A stretch of 64,000 bases of DNA from Streptomyces roseus (GTDB lineage: Bacteria > Actinomycetota > Actinomycetes > Streptomycetales > Streptomycetaceae), in contig NZ_LFML01000053.1 of the NCBI RefSeq assembly GCF_001044425.1, positions 46,878 through 110,877 on the forward strand, written 5' to 3'. Numbering within the stretch: position 1 is the stretch's first letter; every line of letters begins with the position of its first letter. The notes beneath the pieces were generated by a model. The model was not told the DNA's origin. It was given only the letters and a program-made list of their open reading frames with translations, and did not search any database. Shown in pieces: positions 8,751-21,038 of the stretch. Made by a program: the position numbers and the translations under genes.

Positions 8751-9518
8751 CTAGAACCGGCCCGCGCCGAGATCGCGTGAAACAGCACGCGCACAGTCCC
8801 GCACCGACGCCACGAGGCTCGCACGGGGCTCCCCGCCCTCCCCACACACCCGCTCCACGGCCCCCGCCACCGCCACCGCGCCCACCGGCATCCGGCGCCG
8901 GTCGTGGATCGGCGCCGCCACCGAGGCGACGCCGTCCCAGGTCTCCTCGACGTCCGCGGCCCAGCCACGCGCCCGGGTCAGGTCGAGGATCTCCTCGAAG
9001 CCCGCGCCGTCGGTGACCGTCCGGGGGGTGAACGCCTCACGCTCCGCCTCCAGCGCCTCCGTATGGGCGACCGGGTCGTACGCGGACAGCACCTTGCCCA
9101 GGGCCGTGGAGTGCAGCGGCTGCATGGCCCCCACCTCCAGCACCTGGCGGCTGTCGTCCGGGCGGAACACGTGGTGCATGATCAGCACCCCGCTCTTGTG
9201 GAGCACGCCCACGTACACGCTCTCGCCGCTCGCCCGGGCCAGGTCGTCCGTCCAGACCAGCGCGCGGGCGCGCAGCTCGTGCACGTCCAGATAGCTGTTG
9301 CCCAGGCGCAGCAGCTCCGCGCCCAGCTGGTAGCGGCCGGAGGCGGGGTCCTGCTCCACGAAGCCCTCGGCCTGCAGCGTGCGCAGGATCCCGTGCGCCG
9401 TGCCCTTGGCCAGGCCCAGGGAGCTGGCCACGTCCGAGAGGCCCAGCCGGCGCTCACCGCCCGCCAGGAGTCGCAGCATCGCAGCGGCTCGTTCGAGCGA
9501 CTGGATGTTCCGTGCCAT
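8751..9518 (-). CDS. gylR: IclR-family glycerol operon repressor GylR
   Basis: The 255-residue regulator has an N-terminal winged helix (residues about 5-65: S-L-E-R-A-A-A-M-L-R-L-L, then L-S-D-V-A-S-S-L-G-L-A-K-G-T-A-H) and a C-terminal IclR effector domain (G-V-L-H-K-S-G, S-T-A-L-G-K-V-L-S-A-Y). A GGAGG site lies before the ATG. Its position directly upstream of and in the same direction as glpF-glpK-glpD matches S. coelicolor gylR, where the protein represses both transcripts and is relieved by glycerol or glycerol 3-phosphate. The palindromic site 9541-9557, 23 bases before the start codon, suggests autoregulation. Confidence 0.95.
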   Translation of the reverse strand: MARNIQSLERAAAMLRLLAGGERRLGLSDVASSLGLAKGTAHGILRTLQAEGFVEQDPASGRYQLGAELLRLGNSYLDVHELRARALVWTDDLARASGESVYVGVLHKSGVLIMHHVFRPDDSRQVLEVGAMQPLHSTALGKVLSAYDPVAHTEALEAEREAFTPRTVTDGAGFEEILDLTRARGWAADVEETWDGVASVAAPIHDRRRMPVGAVAVAGAVERVCGEGGEPRASLVASVRDCARAVSRDLGAGRF

Positions 9519-9540
9519 CGCGCAGCCTCCTGCTGACGTA

Positions 9541-9557
9541 GTTCGACAATGCTGAAC
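9541..9557. promoter_or_regulatory. Candidate GylR operator before gylR
   Basis: GTTCGACAATGCTGAAC is a near-perfect palindrome (GTTC..CA.TG..GAAC). It shares GTTCGACAATGC with the site at 8560 upstream of glpF. These two copies are the only ones I noticed in the window. Confidence 0.7.
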
Positions 9558-9689
9558 AGTATCGGCCCATGTCGACCTCGCGCATGGTTGGGCAACTGTT
9601 CAGGCCTCCGTCGACCAGGACACCCCTGGCAGACCCCCGCGCACAGAATGCAGTCCGCCACGTGGGACGGCACCACCGGGGCGGGTGCC

Positions 9690-9734
9690 ACGCGGTTACC
9701 CTGACCGCGTGCACCCTTGACACAGCGAGGGTGC
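9690..9734 (+). promoter_or_regulatory. Two adjacent hairpins upstream of metH
   Basis: Stem one pairs 9690-9695 with 9705-9710 (ACGCGG/CCGCGT, nine-base loop); stem two pairs 9711-9717 with 9728-9734 (GCACCCT/AGGGTGC, ten-base loop). They abut and lie 37 bases before the metH ATG. I could not match them to the cobalamin, SAM or SAH riboswitch consensus, so a regulatory leader is only a possibility. Confidence 0.3.
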
Positions 9735-9770
9735 AAAGCCGACAGCCGTCGCATCCCAGGGAGCACCGCC

Positions 9771-13283
<3,513 letters not shown>

Positions 13284-13286
13284 CGC

Positions 13287-13310
13287 GGACCGACGTACAC
13301 TTGTCGGTCC
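13287..13310 (+). terminator. metH terminator hairpin
   Basis: A perfect eight-base-pair stem (13287-13294 with 13303-13310, GGACCGAC/GTCGGTCC) with an eight-base loop starts four bases after the metH stop. There is no T-run, as is usual in Streptomyces. Confidence 0.6.
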
Positions 13311-13398
13311 CATACAGGCCGGTCGCCTGTTCCCCCGGGGAATGCCCATGGGGAAGAGGCGGCCGGCCTTCTCGTCCCCTGAGAGAGGTGTGTGCCGC

Positions 13399-14100
13399 AT
13401 GACCAGCACCGTTCCCGCGTCCGTCGCCCGTACGGCCGACGGGCATGCCCTCCAGGCGGTGCTGCTGGACATGGACGGCACCCTCGTCGACACCGAGGGA
13501 TTCTGGTGGGAGGTCGAGGTCGACGTCTTCGGCGAGCTCGGCCACCGCCTGGAGGAGGCCTGGCGCGACGTCGTCGTCGGCGGGCCGATGACGCGCTCCG
13601 CCGCCTTCCTCATCGAGTCCACCGGCGCCGCCATCACCCTTTCGGAGCTGAGCGTCCTGCTCAACGAGCGCTTCGAGGCACGGATCGCCGACCAGGTGCC
13701 GATGATGCCCGGCGCCGAGCGGCTGCTGGCCGAGCTGGCCCGGCACAACGTGCCCACCGCCCTCGTCTCCGCCTCGCACCGCCGCGTCATCGACCGGGTA
13801 CTGCGCTCCCTGGGCCCCGAGCGGTTCGCGCTCAGCGTGGCCGGCGACGAGGTGGCCCGTACGAAGCCGCACCCCGACCCCTACCTGCTCGCCGCCGCCG
13901 CCCTCGGCGCCCACCCCTCGCGCTGCGCCGTCATCGAGGACACCGCGACCGGCGTGGCCGCCGCCGAGGCGGCCGGCTGCCGGGTCGTGGCCGTGCCCTC
14001 CGTCGGCGTCATCCCGCCCGCCCCGGGCCGCACGATCGTCCGCTCGCTGGAGGAAGTGGACCTTCCGTTCCTGCGCTCCCTCATCACTCCGCTGAACTGA
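13399..14100 (+). CDS. HAD-superfamily phosphatase (beta-phosphoglucomutase-like)
   Basis: The 233-residue product has the HAD motifs: L-D-M-D-G-T-L-V-D-T-E (nucleophile Asp and acid Asp near residues 22-24), V-S-A-S-H as motif II, a Lys in A-R-T-K-P-H-P-D-P-Y as motif III, and V-I-E-D-T-A-T-G as motif IV. The helical cap inserted after motif I is that of subclass I, typical of small sugar-phosphate or phosphoglycolate phosphatases. I use ATG 13399 after GAGAGAGG. It follows metH in the same orientation but the metH hairpin lies between them. The substrate cannot be told from sequence. Confidence 0.9.
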   Translation: MTSTVPASVARTADGHALQAVLLDMDGTLVDTEGFWWEVEVDVFGELGHRLEEAWRDVVVGGPMTRSAAFLIESTGAAITLSELSVLLNERFEARIADQVPMMPGAERLLAELARHNVPTALVSASHRRVIDRVLRSLGPERFALSVAGDEVARTKPHPDPYLLAAAALGAHPSRCAVIEDTATGVAAAEAAGCRVVAVPSVGVIPPAPGRTIVRSLEEVDLPFLRSLITPLN

Positions 14101-14211
14101 TCGCATACGCTCAGTGCCGAACGGAATCACGGTGTGACCGAGGTCCCACGGAAGGATCTTCCGTTCCATGGCCTGGAGGCTGAAATTCCATCCTTTCCGT
14201 GGCAGTTGAGT

Positions 14212-14231
14212 CGGGTGACCTTTGTCACCCG
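14212..14231 (+). terminator. Hairpin downstream of HAD gene
   Basis: CGGGTGAC (14212-14219) and GTCACCCG (14224-14231) form a perfect stem with a CTTT loop. A smaller hairpin (14148-14154 with 14158-14164) precedes it. Either could end the HAD transcript. Confidence 0.5.
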
Positions 14232-14580
14232 CCAACCCTCCGACGGACCGGTCCAGAGGCCGGGAAACCTGCCCTTGTGTCCGGATTGATCAGCTCCTGA
14301 CCGAATCTGAGGCGACCGGCACATAAACAGCCAGTCCGCGCCCATCACCGTGCGATTACGCCCCAAGTCCTGCCAGTTCAAGCCATCCCCTCCCAGACCA
14401 CTAATGTCGACGCGGGCACTACGCCGCACCTCTGCTGTCCCGGACACACACCCATGTGCCGGACCCGCGTGGACCGATCGTCACAACACCGGCCCGATCG
14501 TTCCGCCCTGAACGGGCGACCGCCGCGAAGTGCCCTTTACGCCGCTTTGAGCAAGTGCCGGTCAAGGGAGTACTTCCAGC
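14232..14580 (+). other. Non-coding leader region of the binding-protein pair
   Basis: This stretch holds no convincing gene. It should contain the promoter of the binding-protein gene at 14581, but I did not recognise a clear -35/-10 pair. The ribosome site (AAGGGAG) lies 13 bases before that ATG. Confidence 0.4.
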
Positions 14581-16185
14581 ATGAACCGCAAGACCCTGGT
14601 GCTGACGGCCGCGGCCGGACTGCTCACCCCCACGCTCGCCGCCTGCGGCAGCACGAGCGGAGGCGCAGCGGGATCCGGAGTGATCGTCGTCGGCACCACC
14701 GACCGGTTCGAGGCGGCCGAATACGCTCCCGCACCGTTCGACCCCGCCTACGCGTACGACGCCGGCGCCTGGAACGTCCTGCGGCAGACCGTCCAGACGC
14801 TCATGCACAGCCCCCGCGGCGGCGGCCAGCCCGTCCCCGAAGCGGCCTCCGACTGCCGCTTCACCGACGCCGGCAACGAGAGCTACCGCTGCACCCTGCG
14901 CCCCGGCCTCAAGTTCGCGAGCGGCGAGCCCCTCACGGCCAAGGACGTCAAGTACTCCATCGACCGCGTCCTCGCCATCAAGGACGAGAACGGCCCCTCC
15001 TCGCTGCTCTCCACCCTCGACACCGTCGAGGCGAAGTCCGCCGACACCGTCGTCTTCCACCTGAAGACCCCGGACGCGACCTTCCCCTACAAACTCTCCA
15101 CCCCCGCCACCGGCATCGTCAGCGAGAAGAACTACGACGCCAAGAAGCTCCGCGACGGCTTCGCCGTCGACGGCTCCGGCCCCTACACGATGAAGGCCGA
15201 AGTCAAGGACAACCACCTCGTCCGCGCCGTCTTCACCAAGAACCCGAACTACAAGGGCGACTTGAAGCTGCAGAACGACAAGGTCGAACTGCGCACCTTC
15301 GACGACTCCGCCGCCATGGGCAAGGCCCTCACCGCCGGAACCGTCCACATGGTCTCCCGCACCCTGTCGCCCGCCCAGATCACCGAGTTCGCCGCGAAGC
15401 CGCCCAAGGGCGTCAAGCTCGTCCCGATGCCCGGCCTGGAAATCCGCTACATCGGCTTCAACACCGACGCCCCCGGCGTCAAGGACAAGGCCGTACGCCA
15501 GGCCCTCGCCGCCGCCGTCAACCGCAACGCGATCATCGACAAGGTCTACGGCAAGGCCGCCCAGCCGCTGTACTCCCTGGTCCCCTCCTCGGTCCCCGGC
15601 CACGTCAACGCCTTCTTCAACAAGTACGGCGAGGCCAACACCGCCAAGGCCGCCGACCTGCTGAAGAGCGCCGGAATCAAGACCCCCGTCAAGCTGACGC
15701 TGAACTACACCACGGACCACTACGGCGACGGCACCGCCACCGAGTTCGAAACCCTCAAGAACCAGCTGAACTCGACCCAGCTCTTCGACATCACCGTCCA
15801 GGGCTCCGACTGGTCCGACTTCCGGCCCGCGCAGAAGAAGGGCGACTACGCCGCCTACGGGCTCGGCTGGTTCCCCGACTACCCGGACGCCGACAACTTC
15901 CTCGCCCCCTTCCTGGAGCAGGACAACTTCCTGGGCACGCCGTACGCCAACACCGCGGTGCGCACCAAGCTCATCCCCGACTCCCGGCGCGCGGTCGACC
16001 GCAACGTCGCCGCCCCCGCGATCACGGAGATGCAGGACATCGTCGCCGAGGACGTGCCCGTCCTGCCCCTGTGGCAGGGCAAGCAGTACGTCGCCGCACG
16101 CGACGGGATCACCGGAGTGGAGTGGTCGGTCAACGCCATCTCCGACCTCCAGCTGTGGGAACTCGGCCGGGGCGTCAGCGGCTGA
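14581..16185 (+). CDS. ABC transporter substrate-binding lipoprotein, peptide type (family 5), copy 1
   Basis: The 534-residue product begins with a lipoprotein signal (M-N-R-K-T-L-V-L-T, then L-A-A-C as the lipobox, Cys22). It is a full-length SBP_bac_5 (oligopeptide/dipeptide/nickel class) protein: L-T-A-K-D-V-K-Y-S-I-D-R at the usual SxxDV position, V-R-Q-A-L-A-A-A-V-N-R near residue 305, and W-F-P-D-Y-P-D-A-D-N-F-L. It should be tethered outside the membrane and hand ligands to an ABC permease, but none is encoded within at least 5 kb on either side. The next gene is a clear paralogue with the same motifs in the same order. The ligand is unknown. Confidence 0.94.
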   Translation: MNRKTLVLTAAAGLLTPTLAACGSTSGGAAGSGVIVVGTTDRFEAAEYAPAPFDPAYAYDAGAWNVLRQTVQTLMHSPRGGGQPVPEAASDCRFTDAGNESYRCTLRPGLKFASGEPLTAKDVKYSIDRVLAIKDENGPSSLLSTLDTVEAKSADTVVFHLKTPDATFPYKLSTPATGIVSEKNYDAKKLRDGFAVDGSGPYTMKAEVKDNHLVRAVFTKNPNYKGDLKLQNDKVELRTFDDSAAMGKALTAGTVHMVSRTLSPAQITEFAAKPPKGVKLVPMPGLEIRYIGFNTDAPGVKDKAVRQALAAAVNRNAIIDKVYGKAAQPLYSLVPSSVPGHVNAFFNKYGEANTAKAADLLKSAGIKTPVKLTLNYTTDHYGDGTATEFETLKNQLNSTQLFDITVQGSDWSDFRPAQKKGDYAAYGLGWFPDYPDADNFLAPFLEQDNFLGTPYANTAVRTKLIPDSRRAVDRNVAAPAITEMQDIVAEDVPVLPLWQGKQYVAARDGITGVEWSVNAISDLQLWELGRGVSG

Positions 16186-16271
16186 CACCGGCAGTACCGG
16201 CAGAACCGGCGGCGGGTGTCGCAGGCCGGCGGAAAAACGAAACAGTTCGACTGACTGTGAAGGACGTTCGC

Positions 16272-17861
16272 GTGATGAGACGTAACCAGTGGCTTGCGGC
16301 CCCGCTCGGCGCGGCCACCGCCGCCGCACTGCTCAGCGGTTGCGGTTCGACCGGCAGCCCCACCGCCGACGGCGGCGGCAAGGGCGTGGTCATGGGCATA
16401 TCCGACCGGGTACGGTCCACCGACCCCGCCTCCGGCTACGACGCCGGCTCCTGGCTGCTCTTCAACAACGTCTTCCAGTCCCTGCTGGCCTTCCCCAAGG
16501 GCGGCGGCACCACCCCCGAACCCGACGCCGCACAGAGCTGCAACTTCGAGGGCGGCGACAGCAAGCTCTACAAGTGCGTCCTGCGCACCGGCCTGAAGTT
16601 CAGCAACGGCCACCCGCTCACCTCCAAGGACGTCAAGTACTCCTTCGAGCGCACCCTGAAGATCAACGACGACAACGGCCCCGCCGTCATGCTCGCCTCG
16701 ATCGCCGGCATCGACACCCCCGACGACAAGACCGTCGTCTTCCGCCTCAAGACCTCCGACGCCACCTTCCCCAGCAAGATCGCCTCGGGCGCCGGCTCCA
16801 TCGTCGACCACAGCGAGTACCCCGCCGACAAGCTGCGCACCGACAACAAGGCCGTCGGCTCCGGCGTCTACAAGCTCGACTCCTTCAACGACAAGAGCGC
16901 CGCCTTCTCCGTCAACGAGAACTACAGCGGCAAGGCCAAGGCCAAGAACACCGGAGTCACCCTCAAGTTCTTCAACGGCGACCAGGCCGGCCTGAAGAAG
17001 GTCCTGGAAGGCGGCGACGTCGACTTCGCCTTCCGCGGCCTCGCCGCCAAGGACATCGCCGCCCTGTCCTCCACCAAGACCGGAGACCACAAGGTCGAGG
17101 TCGTCCAGGGCACCGGCGCCGAAGTCGAGCACCTCGTCTTCAACATGAACGACCCCGTCGCCGGAAAGCTCCCCATCCGCAAGGCCATCGCCTACCTCGT
17201 CGACCGCGAAGCGATCGTCAAGGAGGTCTACGACGGCACCACGACCGCCCTCTACTCGATCGTCCCGGCAGGCATCGCCTCCCACAACACCGCCTTCTTC
17301 GACCGCTACGGCGGCACCCCGCAGCCGAAGAAGGCCGAAGCCGTCCTGCGCGCCGCCGGCATCAAGGACAAGGTGAAGATCACCCTGTACTCGACGACGA
17401 CCCGCAACGGCCCCTCCACCGACCAGCAGTTCCAGCTCATCGCCAAGCAGCTCAACGAGAGCGGACTCTTCGAGGCCGACGTCAAGTCGGTGGAGTTCAC
17501 GCAGTACCAGAAGGACATCCAGGACGGCAAGTACGGCGTGTACGTCAAGGGCTGGGTCCCCGACTACCCCGACGCCGACAGCTTCACCCAGCCGTTCTTC
17601 GGCCCGGACAACGTCGTCCACAACAACTACGACAACAAGGAGATCAGCGGGACCATCATCCCGTCGACCTCCGCGAAGTCCGACCGCACCGCGGCCAACA
17701 CCGACTACAACCGCCTCCAGGACCTCGTCGCCGACGACATCCCGCTGCTCCCGCTCTGGCAGAGCAAGCAGTACGCCGTCACCCGCCAGAACGTGACCGG
17801 CCTCCAGTGGTCCCTGGACGCCTCCACCGTCTTCCGCTTCTGGGAGATCAGCAAGGGCTGA
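16272..17861 (+). CDS. ABC transporter substrate-binding lipoprotein, peptide type (family 5), copy 2
   Basis: The product is 529 residues from GTG 16272 (AAGGA seven bases upstream); ATG 16275 directly after it is an equally possible start. The signal ends in a lipobox L-L-S-G-C. It aligns by eye with its neighbour throughout: L-T-S-K-D-V-K-Y-S-F-E-R, N-D-D-N-G-P-A, I-R-K-A-I-A-Y-L-V-D-R, and V-P-D-Y-P-D-A-D-S-F-T. The two genes are 86 bases apart and probably arose by tandem duplication, having diverged substantially. Like its neighbour it lacks nearby permease and ATPase genes. A strong hairpin follows the stop. Confidence 0.93.
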   Translation: MMRRNQWLAAPLGAATAAALLSGCGSTGSPTADGGGKGVVMGISDRVRSTDPASGYDAGSWLLFNNVFQSLLAFPKGGGTTPEPDAAQSCNFEGGDSKLYKCVLRTGLKFSNGHPLTSKDVKYSFERTLKINDDNGPAVMLASIAGIDTPDDKTVVFRLKTSDATFPSKIASGAGSIVDHSEYPADKLRTDNKAVGSGVYKLDSFNDKSAAFSVNENYSGKAKAKNTGVTLKFFNGDQAGLKKVLEGGDVDFAFRGLAAKDIAALSSTKTGDHKVEVVQGTGAEVEHLVFNMNDPVAGKLPIRKAIAYLVDREAIVKEVYDGTTTALYSIVPAGIASHNTAFFDRYGGTPQPKKAEAVLRAAGIKDKVKITLYSTTTRNGPSTDQQFQLIAKQLNESGLFEADVKSVEFTQYQKDIQDGKYGVYVKGWVPDYPDADSFTQPFFGPDNVVHNNYDNKEISGTIIPSTSAKSDRTAANTDYNRLQDLVADDIPLLPLWQSKQYAVTRQNVTGLQWSLDASTVFRFWEISKG

Positions 17862-17878
17862 CCCGACCCGGTACGGCG

Positions 17879-17917
17879 AAGGGGCCGGCGGCCGCGCAAC
17901 GCGGCCACCGGCCCCTT
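17879..17917. terminator. Bidirectional terminator after binding-protein pair
   Basis: A long stem joins 17879-17896 with 17900-17917 (AAGGGGCCGG...CCGGCCCCTT, inner CGGCCGCG/CGCGGCC, one base unpaired) around a CAA loop. It lies between convergent stops at 17861 and 17932. Confidence 0.88.
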
Positions 17918-17931
17918 CCGGCATCCTCGGC

Positions 17932-18606
17932 CTAGCCCCCGGCCCCCGGCCGCACCAGACCACTCTCGTACGCGTACACCGCCGCCTGGACCCGGTCGCG
18001 CAGACCCAGCTTCGTCAGCACGTGCCCCACATGCGTCTTCACCGTCGTCTCGCTGACGAACAGGTCCGCCGCGATCTCCGCGTTCGACAGGCCGCGCGCC
18101 ACCAGCTTCAGCACCTCGACCTCCCGCTCCGTCAGCGTCCCCAGCGTGTCCGGCACGCTCTCCTCACCCGACGGCAGATGACCCGCGTACTTGTCCAGCA
18201 GCCGCCGCGTGATGCTCGGCGCCAGCATCGCCTCGCCGCCCGCCACCACCCGGATCGCCTGCACCAGCTCCACGGCCGGCGCGTCCTTCAGCAGGAACCC
18301 GCTCGCCCCCGCCCGCAGCGCCTCCACCACGTACTCGTCCAGATCGAACGTGGTCAGCACGAGCACCTTCGCCGGACCGTCCCGGCCCGGACCCGTGATC
18401 TGCCGGGTCGCCTCCACCCCGTCCATCCGGGGCATCCGGATGTCCATCAGCACCACGTCGGGCTGCAGCGCCCGCACCTGCTCCAAGGCCTGCAGACCGT
18501 CCCCGGCCTCGCCCACGACCGCCAAGTCCTGTTCGGCCTCCAGGATCATCCGGAAACCGGTGCGCAGCAGCGGCTGGTCGTCGACCAGTAGGACGCGGAT
18601 CGCCAC
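17932..18606 (-). CDS. Orphan NarL/FixJ-family response regulator
   Basis: The 224-residue protein starts at GTG 18606 (V-A-I-R-V-L-L-V-D-D) just downstream of a GAGG site. The receiver domain shows the acidic pair D9-D10, the phospho-acceptor D55 in V-V-L-M-D-I-R-M-P, a T-T switch and K in F-L-L-K-D-A. The C-terminal LuxR-type helix-turn-helix reads L-T-E-R-E-V-E-V-L-K-L-V-A-R-G-L-S-N, then V-K-T-H-V. NarL-family regulators in Streptomyces normally have a kinase gene beside them; here the neighbours are a nuclease gene and the binding-protein pair, so the cognate kinase is elsewhere or absent. Confidence 0.94.
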   Translation of the reverse strand: MAIRVLLVDDQPLLRTGFRMILEAEQDLAVVGEAGDGLQALEQVRALQPDVVLMDIRMPRMDGVEATRQITGPGRDGPAKVLVLTTFDLDEYVVEALRAGASGFLLKDAPAVELVQAIRVVAGGEAMLAPSITRRLLDKYAGHLPSGEESVPDTLGTLTEREVEVLKLVARGLSNAEIAADLFVSETTVKTHVGHVLTKLGLRDRVQAAVYAYESGLVRPGAGG

Positions 18607-18672
18607 GGTGAGGTACCTCGTATTCGTACGGCGACATCGACGGACGCCGCCCATTCTGCCCTGACCGGCCCC

Positions 18673-19626
<954 letters not shown>

Positions 19627-19814
19627 GGACAAAACCCTACGACCCGCCGCCGACGGCACGCGCATACCATCGACGCCGACCCCCATCGCACTGCATGATC
19701 AGAGCATCACACCGCGCCACCACACCCCCCACCCCGCACCGAACGTGCACCTGCACCACACTGAGAGAACCGCCGGCCGCAACCCCGCCGGACAGCACCG
19801 AACGAAGGACAGCC

Positions 19815-21020
19815 GTGGCAGACACCGACGAAACCGGCGAGCGCGCGCACAAGCGCTCCGGACCGGGCGGCGGCATCCTCATGGGCCGCCCCTTCGGCGT
19901 GCCCGTCTACGTCTCGCCCAGCTGGTTCCTCGTCGCCGCCCTCATCACCTGGGTCTTCGGCGACCAGCTCGACCGCGTCCTGCCCGACCTCGGCCCCGCC
20001 CGCTACCTCGTCTCCCTCTTCTTCGCCGTCGCCTTCTACGCCTCCGTCCTCGTCCACGAACTCGCCCACACCGTCGCCGCACTCCGCTTCAAACTCCCCG
20101 TGCGCCGCATCCAGCTCCAGTTCTTCGGCGGAGTCTCCGAGATCGAGAAGGAATCCGAGACCCCCGGCCGCGAATTCGTCCTCGCCTTCGTCGGCCCCCT
20201 CCTCTCCCTCCTCCTCGCCGGCGCCTTCTACCTCGGCATGGAACTCGTCGACCCGGCCACCGTCCCCGGCGTCCTCCTCGCCGGCCTGATGATCTCCAAC
20301 CTGCTCGTCGCCGCCTTCAACCTGCTCCCCGGCCTCCCCCTCGACGGCGGCCGCATGCTCCGCGCCCTCATCTGGGGCATCACCGGCAAACCCATGACCG
20401 GCACCGTCGCCGCCGCCTGGGTCGGCCGCGCCCTCGCCGTCACCGTCCTCATCGGACTCCCGATGATCACCCACACCGGCATTCTCGGCGCCGGCACCGG
20501 CGCCAACGAGTCGACCGGCATGAACACCGTCATGGACGCCCTGCTCGCCGCGATCCTCGCCGCCATCATCTGGACCGGCGCCGGCAACAGCCTGCGCATG
20601 GCCCGCCTGCGCGAACACCTCCCCGAACTACGCGCCCGCACCCTCACCCGGCGCGCCGTCCCCGTGGAGAACGCCACCCCCCTCTCCGAGGCCCTGCGCC
20701 GCGCCAACGCCCACGGCGCCCGCGCCATCGTCGTCGTCGACGCCCACGGCGACCCGCTCTCCCTCGTCCGCGAGAGCGCCATCGCCTCCGTCCCCGAACA
20801 CCGCCGCCCCTGGATCGCCGTCAGCACCCTCGCCCAGGACCTCACCGACGGAATGAAGGTCTCCGCCGAACTCTCCGGCGAGGCACTCCTCGACCACCTC
20901 CGCGCCACCCCCGCCACCGAATACCTCGTCCTCGAACCCACCGGCGAGATCTACGGCGTCCTGTCCACCCTCGACGTCGAGAAGGCCTTCGTGAAGGCCA
21001 TGGCACGGCCCCAGTCCTGA
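19815..21020 (+). CDS. Site-2 protease family protein with CBS-like domain (M50)
   Basis: The product is 401 residues from GTG 19815, preceded by GAAGGA. It is an intramembrane zinc metalloprotease: H-E-L-A-H at 81-85 within a membrane segment, and N-L-L-P-G-L-P-L-D-G-G-R near 169-180 supplying the third zinc ligand D177. Five or six hydrophobic segments are visible. The C-terminal 130 residues (from V-P-V-E-N-A-T-P) look like a degenerate CBS pair, as in the SpoIVFB-like/Rv2625c-type branch. Substrates are unknown. trmI follows after 18 bases in the same direction but seems to have its own promoter box. Confidence 0.93.
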   Translation: MADTDETGERAHKRSGPGGGILMGRPFGVPVYVSPSWFLVAALITWVFGDQLDRVLPDLGPARYLVSLFFAVAFYASVLVHELAHTVAALRFKLPVRRIQLQFFGGVSEIEKESETPGREFVLAFVGPLLSLLLAGAFYLGMELVDPATVPGVLLAGLMISNLLVAAFNLLPGLPLDGGRMLRALIWGITGKPMTGTVAAAWVGRALAVTVLIGLPMITHTGILGAGTGANESTGMNTVMDALLAAILAAIIWTGAGNSLRMARLREHLPELRARTLTRRAVPVENATPLSEALRRANAHGARAIVVVDAHGDPLSLVRESAIASVPEHRRPWIAVSTLAQDLTDGMKVSAELSGEALLDHLRATPATEYLVLEPTGEIYGVLSTLDVEKAFVKAMARPQS

Positions 21021-21026
21021 AGCCAA

Positions 21027-21032
21027 TACACT
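21027..21032 (+). promoter_or_regulatory. -10 box TACACT of trmI, predicted leaderless start
   Basis: TACACT ends seven bases before the A of the trmI ATG (21039), with no ribosome site between. It starts six bases after the preceding stop codon, so trmI may be transcribed on its own as a leaderless mRNA. Confidence 0.45.
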
Positions 21033-21038
21033 GGTCAC

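Noticed and set aside
9558..9770. Cobalamin or SAH riboswitch before metH
   Set aside because: I did not find a B12 box or SAH consensus; only simple hairpins are present, so no named riboswitch is called.
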